Made by a program: the position numbers and the translations under genes | Notes under the pieces: generated by a model | The model's database searches: none | Told to the model about the DNA's origin: nothing | Seen by the model: the letters and a program-made list of their open reading frames with translations, nothing else | Origin: Comamonadaceae bacterium | Lineage (GTDB): Bacteria > Pseudomonadota > Gammaproteobacteria > Burkholderiales > Burkholderiaceae_C | Direction: 5' to 3' | Assembly: GCA_947460165.1 (NCBI GenBank) | Contig: CANHKH010000136.1 | Location: 1 to 8,148 of the forward strand | DNA length: 8,148 bases | Shown here: in pieces, positions 1 to 5,544 of the stretch | How the letters are laid out: every line of letters begins with the position of its first letter | How positions within the stretch are numbered: the first letter of the stretch is position 1

Positions 1-816
1 CAAGAACTGAGCACCCGCCTGGGCCAGCCGGTCGTGGTGGAAAACCGCGTGGGCGCCGGCAGCAATGTGGGTTCTACCTTCGTGGCCAAGGCGCCGCCCG
101 ACGGCTACACGCTGCTGCTCACCTCGCCCGGCAACGCCGTCAACGTGACACTGTTCAAGCAGATGCCCTACGACGTGAAGACCGAGCTCACGCAGGTGGC
201 GGTGGTCGGCCGCGCGCCCGGCATCTTGCTGGTGCGTCCAGACTTCCCGGCCAACAGCGTCAGGGAGCTGGTGGCCATGGCCAAGAAAGAGCCGGGCAAG
301 CTGAACTTTGGCTCTGGCGGCCCCGGCAGTTCTGAGCACCTGGCCGGCGAGATGTTCAAGACCCATGCAGGCATAGACATCACCCACGTGCCCTACAAAG
401 GTGGCGCGGCCGTGATCAACGACATCCTCGCCGGACAGATACAGGTGTTCTTCACCAACCAGGCCAATGTCATCGGCCAGATCAAGGGCAACCTGGTGAA
501 GGTGCTGGGCGTGGCCTCCAACCAGCGGTCCGCGCTGGTGCCCAATGTGCCGACTTTTGCCGAGCAGGGCTACCCGGAGCAGCAGGTTTCAGTGTGGTGG
601 GGCATCGCCGCGCCGGCCAAGACACCCACTGCCATCCTGGACCGCCTGAACAGCGAAATTCTGGCAGCGGGTGCGTCCCCGACCATGCGCACGCGCCTCT
701 CAGAGATGGGCGCCGAGTCCATCACCACCACCCGCGCGCAGGCCAACGCCTTCTTGGACGAGGAGATCGTCCGCTGGGGCAAGGTGGTGAGGTCTTCCAA
801 TGCCCAAGCCGATTGA
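1..816 (+). CDS. Bug/TctC-family periplasmic solute-binding protein, 5' end cut off by window
   Basis: This is the C-terminal 271 residues of a tripartite tricarboxylate transporter (TTT) receptor of the Bug family. These are periplasmic proteins that bind carboxylates or related small molecules and deliver them to TctAB membrane partners. The frame is open from base 1 to a TGA at 814-816. Family marks are the GQPVVVENRVGAGSNVG segment, the PPDGYTLLL turn (about residues 31-40 of the visible part), HVPYKGG followed by an aspartate-containing helix and a GQIQVFF strand, and the C-terminal APAKTP..ILDRLN helix with a final RWGKVV. Complete members run about 320-330 residues, so roughly 50-60 residues, including the signal peptide, lie outside the window. 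A second Bug gene starts 16 bases downstream. The ligand cannot be read from the sequence; Bug paralogs are very numerous in Burkholderiales and most are orphans. Confidence 0.93.
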   Translation, partial: QELSTRLGQPVVVENRVGAGSNVGSTFVAKAPPDGYTLLLTSPGNAVNVTLFKQMPYDVKTELTQVAVVGRAPGILLVRPDFPANSVRELVAMAKKEPGKLNFGSGGPGSSEHLAGEMFKTHAGIDITHVPYKGGAAVINDILAGQIQVFFTNQANVIGQIKGNLVKVLGVASNQRSALVPNVPTFAEQGYPEQQVSVWWGIAAPAKTPTAILDRLNSEILAAGASPTMRTRLSEMGAESITTTRAQANAFLDEEIVRWGKVVRSSNAQAD

Positions 817-820
817 CCCA

Positions 821-824
821 GGAG
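821..824 (+). promoter_or_regulatory. Shine-Dalgarno for the second Bug gene
   Basis: GGAG lies 8 bases before the ATG at 833. It supports that start over the in-frame ATG at 800, which would overlap the end of the upstream gene and has no comparable site. Confidence 0.6.
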
Positions 825-832
825 CCCTGCCC

Positions 833-1834
833 ATGAACCCCGTGAACCCTGTTGAACTGCGTCGCCGCACCGTGCTGAGCGCGCTGGCCGCCGGTGCGGC
901 CTGCGCCACACTGCCCTTGCACGCCCAGGCCGACTGGCGACCCAACCGGCCGATTCGGCTGCTCAACGGCTTTGCCGCCGGCGGCTCGGGCGACCTGGTC
1001 TCTCGCATCATCGCCGACGGTCTGAAGAACCTACTGGGCCAGCCCGTGGTGGTGGAGACCCGCGCCGGCGCCAGCGGGTTCATCGCCGCCGAGGCGGTGG
1101 CGCGCTCTGCGCCCGATGGCTACACCATCGGCTTTGCCACCATGAGCATGTTCGCGGTGGCGCCGCAGATGCCCGGCATGAAGATCCCCATCGATGTTCA
1201 AAAAGAGCTGACGCCCATAGGCACCATTGCCAACATCTTTTCGCTGATGGTGTCGGCGCCAGACGCACCCTTCAAGACCGTGCCCGAGCTGGTGGCCTAT
1301 GCCAAGGCCAACCCGGGCAAGGTGACCTACGCCTCCGCCGGCACCGGCTCCATCGGCCACCTGGCCGGCGAGTTGTTCCGGCGCCAGGCCGGCGTCGACA
1401 TGGTCCATGTGCCTTACAAGGGCGGCTCGCAAGCCATGATAGACCTGCAGGCCGGCCGCGTGCACCTGCTGCTGGGCAACATGTCCGACTACCTGCAGCA
1501 GGTCAAGGCCGGCTCCCTGCGCGGCATCGCCTTCGGCGGAGAGCGTGGCTCGCCACAGCTGCCGGGGCTGCCGCTGATCAGCCGCACGCTGCCCGACTTC
1601 AGCATGAACAACTGGTTCGCGCTGGTCGGCCCGGCGGGCCTGCCGGAGAACGTGACCGCTTCCATCTCACGCGCGGTGCAGATGGCGCTGGCCGATCCCG
1701 CCGTCATGCAACGGCTGACGGACCTGGGTGCCGAGCCGCTGCCCAACACGCAGCCGCAGTTTTTGCGCCTGATCGAGTCGGAACGCAAGCGCTGGGGCGA
1801 TGTGATCCGCACTGCCAACATCAAAGTCGAATGA
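833..1834 (+). CDS. Bug/TctC-family solute-binding protein with Tat-like signal peptide
   Basis: This complete 333-residue TTT receptor is a paralog of the truncated upstream gene. The ATG at 833 is chosen because of the GGAG at 821-824 and because it places LRRRTVLSAL, a twin-arginine-like motif, at residues 9-18. A hydrophobic stretch and a probable HAQA/DW cleavage near residue 33 follow. The mature part begins with the classic W-x-P-x-RPIRL strand and the FAAGGSGD loop. Then come GQPVVVETRAGASG, SAPDGYT, HVPYKGGSQAMIDLQAGRV and the C-terminal ER.RWGDVI helix. Length and layout are normal for Bug proteins, which close around a carboxylate in the periplasm. The stop codon overlaps the next start as ATGA (1831-1834), implying translational coupling. 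The ligand is unknown. Two adjacent Bug genes without tctA or tctB in view suggest a shared permease elsewhere or distinct ligands. Confidence 0.95.
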   Translation: MNPVNPVELRRRTVLSALAAGAACATLPLHAQADWRPNRPIRLLNGFAAGGSGDLVSRIIADGLKNLLGQPVVVETRAGASGFIAAEAVARSAPDGYTIGFATMSMFAVAPQMPGMKIPIDVQKELTPIGTIANIFSLMVSAPDAPFKTVPELVAYAKANPGKVTYASAGTGSIGHLAGELFRRQAGVDMVHVPYKGGSQAMIDLQAGRVHLLLGNMSDYLQQVKAGSLRGIAFGGERGSPQLPGLPLISRTLPDFSMNNWFALVGPAGLPENVTASISRAVQMALADPAVMQRLTDLGAEPLPNTQPQFLRLIESERKRWGDVIRTANIKVE

Positions 1835-2580
1835 GCCAGCCGCCCCCCAACGCACCGTCGGCCGCCCAGGTGCGCGAGCGCCTGGAGGCGTTTCGCGCAC
1901 GGCGCGGCTACCTGCTGCCGCACCAAGGCGCCATGGCCGCGGCGCTGCCAGCGCTGCAGGACGTCTATCCCCTGGTCTACAAGACCCTCACGCTAGACCC
2001 GCACCACCTCAGTGAGTTTGAACGAGAGTTCGTCTGGCTCGCCCTCCTGACCGCCGCCGAGGAGGCCATAGGCACGCACCACATCCACCTGTTTTTCCAG
2101 ACCGGCGGCACCGACCGCCTGGCCGAAGCTGCGTTCCGGCTGGTGGCCTGGGCGCGCGGCGTGGAGACCTACCAGTTCCTGGAAAAACATTGGCAGCCCT
2201 ACTTCCCGGTGCCGGGGCCGCGGCCCGCCTACATCGCCGGCAAGAACGCGCTGCTGGCGCAGTTCCCCGAACTGCCCCCCGAACTGGCGCACCTGGCCCT
2301 GCTGGCGGCCTACGCCTCGCGCGACCAGCACTGGGCGCTGGAGGTGGAGCTGGAGGACTGTTATGCCAACGGTGTGTCTGAATACAAAATCGCCGAAGCG
2401 CTGAGCCTGGTGCTCTGGCCGTGCGGCATGAACCGTTTCCTAGAGGCCAGCGGCGCTTGGCTGAAGGTCCTGCGCTCGGGCAAGGTCACGCCCACTGCGC
2501 CCTTCCAGGCCTGGGCCGACACGCCGGGACAGGACGGCTTTGAGCTGGCCCCGCGCACCCCAAGCGCTTCGCAAGATTGA
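1831..2580 (+). CDS. AhpD / carboxymuconolactone decarboxylase-like protein lacking the CxxC motif
   Basis: This 249-residue soluble protein, with no signal peptide, looks like a duplicated all-helical CMD/AhpD fold. The first half (about 60-110) has a SEFEREFVWLALLTAA helix, then E78, T82, H83, H84 and H86 in EAIGTHHIH and a TGGT turn. The second half (about 150-215) repeats the pattern with ELAHLALLAAYASRD, HWALEVELEDCYANGVSE and a KIAEALSLVL helix. In peroxidase-type AhpD proteins the E-x(n)-CxxC-xxH site does redox chemistry; here both cysteines are absent and the histidine cluster remains, so peroxidase activity is unlikely. The start overlaps the upstream Bug stop by four bases. The position between binding proteins and a racemase-family enzyme suggests a decarboxylase, isomerase or accessory role on the same compound; this is inference. 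The family call is from visible motifs and could be wrong in detail. Confidence 0.7.
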   Translation: MSQPPPNAPSAAQVRERLEAFRARRGYLLPHQGAMAAALPALQDVYPLVYKTLTLDPHHLSEFEREFVWLALLTAAEEAIGTHHIHLFFQTGGTDRLAEAAFRLVAWARGVETYQFLEKHWQPYFPVPGPRPAYIAGKNALLAQFPELPPELAHLALLAAYASRDQHWALEVELEDCYANGVSEYKIAEALSLVLWPCGMNRFLEASGAWLKVLRSGKVTPTAPFQAWADTPGQDGFELAPRTPSASQD

Positions 2581-2587
2581 TCACACC

Positions 2588-3370
2588 ATGACCCCAACTC
2601 CCGCCCACCCCGAGCGCGAGTACAGCGCCCGCGCCCTTTTCGCCATCGCCGTGCCGCAGGCCAACCCGGTCGTGGAGCCCGAGTTCAGCGCCCTGGCGCC
2701 CGACGGCGTGGGCCTCATCGCAACCCGCCTGCAGGGCAGTCGCACCGATTCTGGCAACCGCCTGGTGCAGTACCTGGACAACCTGGGCACCAGCATCGAG
2801 GCCTTTGACACCGCACGCCCAGATGTGCTGGGCTTCGCCTGCACTGGCACCAGCTACCTGCTTGGGCAAGACGAGGAGCGCAAGCGCATTGACGCCCTTG
2901 AACAGCGCTTCGGTTTTCCCATCGTCACCGCCTCCCAGGCTATTTTGTGGGCCTGCCAGTCGCTGGGCGTCAGGCGCATCGCACTGCTGGCGCCTTACCC
3001 CGCCTTTTTAGTGGATGCGAGTTTGCAGTACTGGACGGCCTGCGGGCTGGAGGTGGTGAGCTTCGCGCGCAAGGAGATGGATCCCATAGACACGCGTGCG
3101 GTCTACCGGATCCGGGCGCCCATGGTGCTGGAGGCTGCAGCGGCGCTGAATGTCACTGATGCAGATGCCATCTTGCTGTCTGGCACCGGCATGCCGACGC
3201 TGCGCGTGATACCGCAGCTGGCCCAGCTGACGAGCCGCCCGGTACTGTCGTCTAACCTGTGCCTGGCATGGGCGATGCTGAAGGTGGCGGGCGTGGAGCC
3301 ACCGGCTGCGCGCAAAGAACTCGGCGAGTCCTTGTTGGGCGGGTGGGTGGAGCGGGCTGCGCGGCTCTGA
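2588..3370 (+). CDS. Maleate isomerase / arylmalonate decarboxylase / Asp-Glu racemase superfamily protein
   Basis: This is a 260-residue cytoplasmic enzyme of the cofactor-independent Asp/Glu racemase superfamily, which includes maleate cis-trans isomerase and arylmalonate decarboxylase. These enzymes use one or two cysteines to move protons or add to a double bond in a dicarboxylate. Seen here are VLGFACTGTSYL (C85, the first-domain catalytic position), an ITAS-like PIVTASQAI strand, GVRRIALLAPYP (about 127-138, start of the second domain), DADAILLSGTGMPTL (about 191-205) and RPVLSSN near 218-223. The second catalytic position, usually cysteine, appears to be G199 or T200. The ATG at 2588 is preferred over a TTG at 2540 inside the upstream gene because the family begins just before a strand like ARALFAIAVP; its Shine-Dalgarno is weak, so coupling to the upstream gene 7 bases away is likely. 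Substrate unknown; an organic diacid or its derivative is the natural guess. Confidence 0.85.
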   Translation: MTPTPAHPEREYSARALFAIAVPQANPVVEPEFSALAPDGVGLIATRLQGSRTDSGNRLVQYLDNLGTSIEAFDTARPDVLGFACTGTSYLLGQDEERKRIDALEQRFGFPIVTASQAILWACQSLGVRRIALLAPYPAFLVDASLQYWTACGLEVVSFARKEMDPIDTRAVYRIRAPMVLEAAAALNVTDADAILLSGTGMPTLRVIPQLAQLTSRPVLSSNLCLAWAMLKVAGVEPPAARKELGESLLGGWVERAARL

Positions 3371-3394
3371 ACGGGGCGAGGTCCCCCTGTCTGT

Positions 3395-3415
3395 GGCCAA
3401 GTTCAGCGCTTGGCC
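3395..3415 (+). terminator. Perfect 7-bp hairpin, possible end of block 1 transcript
   Basis: GGCCAAG (3395-3401) is followed by a 7-base loop and CTTGGCC (3409-3415). It sits 25 bases after the stop of the racemase-family gene. There is no T-run behind it, so it is not a textbook intrinsic terminator. It could assist Rho-dependent ending or protect the 3' end of the message. Confidence 0.35.
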
Positions 3416-3541
3416 GGCCTTCAACCTGTCACTGTGAAAGTGAGCATTGGCTGTAGGTTGTGCTGGTGGTGGCCGCGACAGCGGCCGTGCTGGCCGTGGC
3501 GGCCCGAAGACACAAGTCGGCCTACTCGTCACGCTCTCGGG

Positions 3542-3760
3542 TCAGTGCATGGTGCTGATGTCGTCCGCTGCCCCTGACCTTTGCTGGTCGGTCAGCGCAT
3601 CGGCAAAGCCCTGCTCGACCAGTGCCAGCACCCATCGGACGACCGTCCCGATTGGACCCATGGCGGTGCCTTGCACCACATCCGGATGCTGGATGTTCAC
3701 AAAGAGTGCCCCAACCCGGTGAACCTGGGCCACCCGATGAGCCAATCCGGTGCACGGCAT
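3542..3760 (-). CDS. Doubtful 72-residue minus-strand frame or gene fragment
   Basis: This minus-strand frame would encode 72 residues, starting MPCTGLAHRV and ending DDISTMH. I do not recognise it. Codon choice over most of its length (GTG, CTG, GCC, ATC, GAC) is like that of real genes nearby. The peptide has an amphipathic-looking segment GTVVRWVLALVEQGFADAL. A short run, LFVNIQHP, resembles a motif seen near the C-terminus of PhoX/DUF839 phosphatases, but the flanking residues do not match that family. No Shine-Dalgarno site was found before the ATG. It could be a small orphan gene, the tail of a decayed gene, or chance. The intrinsic terminator at 3790-3812 lies upstream of it on its own strand, so any transcript would have to begin between them. 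Confidence 0.2.
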   Translation of the reverse strand: MPCTGLAHRVAQVHRVGALFVNIQHPDVVQGTAMGPIGTVVRWVLALVEQGFADALTDQQRSGAADDISTMH

Positions 3761-3780
3761 CGTGCGAGTCCGAGCCCGCG

Positions 3781-3812
3781 CAACAAGAAAAGCCTCTGAA
3801 TTTCAAAGGCTT
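3781..3812 (-). terminator. Intrinsic terminator-like palindrome read on the minus strand
   Basis: AAGCCT (3790-3795) pairs with AGGCTT (3807-3812), and inside them TGAA (3797-3800) pairs with TTCA (3802-3805) around a single base. This gives a near-perfect 23-base palindrome with one mismatched position. On the minus strand it is followed by TTTTCTTGTTG (complement of 3781-3791), the usual form of a Rho-independent terminator. On the + strand the bases after it (AGATGG) give no T-run, so it would work poorly in that direction. Confidence 0.5.
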
Positions 3813-3821
3813 AGATGGAAA

Positions 3822-3850
3822 TTGGCGTATGGCATAGGGTTTGCTATGAC
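3822..3850 (+). promoter_or_regulatory. Sigma-70-like promoter of the TRAP operon
   Basis: TTGGCG at 3822-3827 serves as the -35 box. A 17-base spacer leads to TATGAC at 3845-3850, which is preceded by TGC at 3842-3844, an extended -10. The expected start of transcription is about 3857, giving a leader of roughly 44 bases before the ATG at 3901. The position is right for driving the binding protein, the two membrane subunits and the GGT-family gene. Confidence 0.6.
3833..3848. promoter_or_regulatory. Short inverted repeat over the -10 box, possible operator
   Basis: CATAG (3833-3837) and CTATG (3844-3848) are inverted repeats separated by 6 bases; the right arm lies within the -10 element. 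A dimeric repressor bound here would block the promoter. The arms are only 5 bases long, so chance cannot be excluded, and no regulator gene is in the window. Confidence 0.25.
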
Positions 3851-3890
3851 TGGCCCAGTGTGATTGCAAACCGCTCTTCTTATCTTTTCT

Positions 3891-3895
3891 AGGAG
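3891..3895 (+). promoter_or_regulatory. Strong Shine-Dalgarno of the DctP-type gene
   Basis: AGGAG stands 5 bases before the ATG at 3901 and fixes that start. Confidence 0.75.
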
Positions 3896-3900
3896 TTGTC

Positions 3901-4989
3901 ATGTCATTCGTTCGTCGCAAGTTCCTCACCGGTGCTGCCGCAGCAGGCGGTGCGCTCGCCGCGCCTGCCATTTCCCGGGCCCAAAACCGCGTTGTCCTGA
4001 ACTGGAAAATGACCAGCGCCTACGGCAAGGGGTCCCCGTTTTACATGGACGGTCCTGGCAGTGCGACCGATCTGGCCAAGCGCATCCGCGAAATGTCGGA
4101 CGGTCGCCTGAATATTCAGGTGTTTGGCGCTGGTGAACTGATCCCCGCTTTTGAGGGTTTTGACGCGGTTCGTGCTGGTACGGTCGAGATGAACCATGCC
4201 AACAGCTACTTCTGGACGGGGAAAGCCTTTGCGGCTCAGTACTTCACGGCGGTGCCCTTCGGCATGAACTTTCAGGGCATCAACGGTTGGCTCTATGACG
4301 GCGGCGGAATCGACCTGTGGAACGAGGTGTACGCGCCTTTTGGCATGGTGGCCATGCCCTGCGGCAACACCGGCGTGCAGATGACCGGTTGGTTTAAAAA
4401 AGAGATCAAGACCGTGGCCGATCTCAAAGGCCTGAAGATGCGCATTCCCGGTCTGGCAGGCAAGGTGTACGCCAACCTGGGTGTGGATGTGAAGGTCTTG
4501 CCAGGCGGTGAAATCTTCCCTGCGCTCGAGCGCGGTGTGATAGACGCGGCGGAGTTCGTGGGTCCGTTCCAGGATCGGCGCCTGGGCTTGCAAAAAGCAG
4601 CCAAGTATTACTACACCACCGGCTGGCATGAGCCGGCGACCGTCTCCGAGTTGCTGATCAACAAGGCTGCGTGGGACAAGTTGCCCAAGGACTTGCAGGC
4701 CATCGTGAGCAACGCTGCGGCGGCTTGCAACGTCATCAGCGAGGGCTGGTGCCAGAAGGCCAACTCCGATGCCATGGAGGACCTGAAAAAGCAGGGCGTC
4801 ATTGCCAGGCCCCTGCCTGATGACGTGATCAAGGCGCTGCGCGCGGAAACCAATAAAGTGCTGGCGGAGGCCGTGGCCAAGGACCCGCTGACCAAGAAGG
4901 TCCATGACTCGTACTTTGCCTTCAAGTCCAAGTTCGACCGCTGGAGCGAGGTCAGCGAAGAGGCCTATCACGTCAAAGTTCGCGATTGA
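3901..4989 (+). CDS. TRAP transporter substrate-binding protein, DctP type (TakP/FcbT1-like)
   Basis: This 362-residue periplasmic receptor of a TRAP transporter captures its ligand and hands it to the DctQ/DctM pair encoded just downstream. The N-terminus has VRRKFLTGAAAAGG, a twin-arginine-like signal, with probable cleavage after SRA near residue 27. The mature protein starts with a VVLNWKMTSAYG strand. Then come GRLNIQVFGAGEL, an AVRAGTVEM segment (about 89-97), VPFGM, the ligand-site signature LKGLKMRIPGLAG with R181 (the conserved arginine that normally pairs with the ligand carboxylate), and a GVIDAAEFVGPFQD segment with E218. The WHEP, Y/W-rich region and length match the TakP / FcbT1 branch (2-oxo acids, chloroaromatic acids and similar) better than the C4-dicarboxylate DctP branch. 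It is the first gene after a good promoter. The ligand is inferred only to be a carboxylate. Confidence 0.94.
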   Translation: MSFVRRKFLTGAAAAGGALAAPAISRAQNRVVLNWKMTSAYGKGSPFYMDGPGSATDLAKRIREMSDGRLNIQVFGAGELIPAFEGFDAVRAGTVEMNHANSYFWTGKAFAAQYFTAVPFGMNFQGINGWLYDGGGIDLWNEVYAPFGMVAMPCGNTGVQMTGWFKKEIKTVADLKGLKMRIPGLAGKVYANLGVDVKVLPGGEIFPALERGVIDAAEFVGPFQDRRLGLQKAAKYYYTTGWHEPATVSELLINKAAWDKLPKDLQAIVSNAAAACNVISEGWCQKANSDAMEDLKKQGVIARPLPDDVIKALRAETNKVLAEAVAKDPLTKKVHDSYFAFKSKFDRWSEVSEEAYHVKVRD

Positions 4990-4996
4990 AGGAGGG
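4989..4996 (+). promoter_or_regulatory. Shine-Dalgarno of the DctQ-type gene, touching the upstream stop
   Basis: AAGGAGGG begins at the last base of the preceding stop codon. The spacing of about 8 bases to the ATG at 5004 supports that start over the TTG at 4986. Confidence 0.75.
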
Positions 4997-5003
4997 CTCT
5001 TTG

Positions 5004-5543
5004 ATGCGCAATCCCCTGTCAAAGGCCGCAGGGGGCATCGAGGCGGTCGTTGACCGCCTCGGTCCCCTCACTGCCTGGATCGCCTTGACCATGATCGCTT
5101 TGGTGGCCACCAATGTGATTCTTCGTTACGCCTTCAGTTTCGGATCGGTGTGGGCGCAGGAGCTCGAATGGCACCTGTTAGCTGCTCTTATTTTGCTCGG
5201 TATGAGCTATGCGTTGCAGCGCGGCGAGAACGTACGGGTGGATGTTTTTTATGCGCGTTTTTCGGCCAGAGGTAAGCGGGTGGTCGACGTTATTTCTGCA
5301 CTGCTGCTGATCTCGATCAGCCTGCTGTTCATCTACCTGTCGCTGGGCTATGTCGAGCAGTCGCGCTCCATCGCAGAGAGTTCACCCGACCCCGGCGGTA
5401 TTCCTTACCGTTGGGCCGTCAAGGCCTTGATTCCACTGGGTTATGTCTTGCTCTTGCTGCAGCAACTGGCCGAGCTCGTGCGACTTGTCTTTTCGCCTGC
5501 AGGGGTCGCTGGCGCGACATCGACGGAGCTTCCTCGTGTTTGA
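5004..5543 (+). CDS. TRAP transporter small membrane subunit, DctQ type
   Basis: This 179-residue inner-membrane protein forms the small half of the TRAP permease. Four hydrophobic segments are visible at about residues 20-41, 55-72, 93-115 and 139-162, the usual DctQ count. Family marks are the W50-x-x-E53 pair at the start of the second helix, the RGENVRVDVFYARF stretch (about 73-86) after it, and the SSPDPGGIPYRWAVKALIPLG stretch leading into the last helix. The ATG at 5004 is chosen for its AAGGAGG site. It sits 14 bases after the binding-protein gene and ends one base before the ATG of the large subunit (TGAGATG), so the subunits are translationally coupled. It belongs with the FcbT2-like branch, in line with the type of its neighbours. 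Confidence 0.92.
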   Translation: MRNPLSKAAGGIEAVVDRLGPLTAWIALTMIALVATNVILRYAFSFGSVWAQELEWHLLAALILLGMSYALQRGENVRVDVFYARFSARGKRVVDVISALLLISISLLFIYLSLGYVEQSRSIAESSPDPGGIPYRWAVKALIPLGYVLLLLQQLAELVRLVFSPAGVAGATSTELPRV

Positions 5544-5544
5544 G

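Larger units (their letters stand above)
3371..3900. other. 530-base gap between the two blocks, no convincing gene
   Basis: The gap separates the block ending in the racemase-family gene from the TRAP operon. It contains a hairpin at 3395-3415, a GC-rich inverted repeat at 3471-3486, a 72-codon minus-strand frame at 3542-3760, a terminator-like palindrome at 3790-3812 and a promoter at 3822-3850, each described separately. No tRNA, transposase or complete regulator gene was found. Composition changes across it from very GC-rich on the left to more AT-rich on the right. Confidence 0.8.

Noticed and set aside
800..835. ATG at 800 as start of the second Bug gene
   Set aside because: It would overlap the upstream gene by 17 bases and put 11 extra residues, including acidic and proline-rich ones, before the signal peptide. 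The ATG at 833 has a clear GGAG.
3373..3386. GGGG...CCCC hairpin right after the racemase-family stop
   Set aside because: The stem is only four pairs with no T-run; the 7-bp hairpin at 3395-3415 is a better candidate.
3471..3486. GGCCGC/GCGGCC inverted repeat as a terminator
   Set aside because: The stem is strong, but there is no T-run on either side and it lies about 100 bases from the nearest stop. In such GC-rich sequence, chance palindromes of this size are common.
3008..3532. Minus-strand open frame opposite the racemase-family gene and start of the gap
   Set aside because: Most of it is antisense to a well-supported gene, and the composition (Arg, Pro, His) is typical of a shadow frame.
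3755..3790. tRNA-like T-arm sequence (GTGCGAGTCC...) just before a terminator-like palindrome
   Set aside because: No matching acceptor stem, anticodon arm or D-arm could be found upstream, and the T-loop lacks the invariant TTC. It is not a tRNA and probably not an attachment site.
3904..5022. Long minus-strand open frame (372 codons) covering almost the whole DctP-type gene
   Set aside because: It is the antisense of a clear TRAP receptor gene with signal peptide, Shine-Dalgarno and family motifs. The predicted protein is rich in His, Gly and Arg with no recognisable domain, a usual effect of high GC on the opposite strand.
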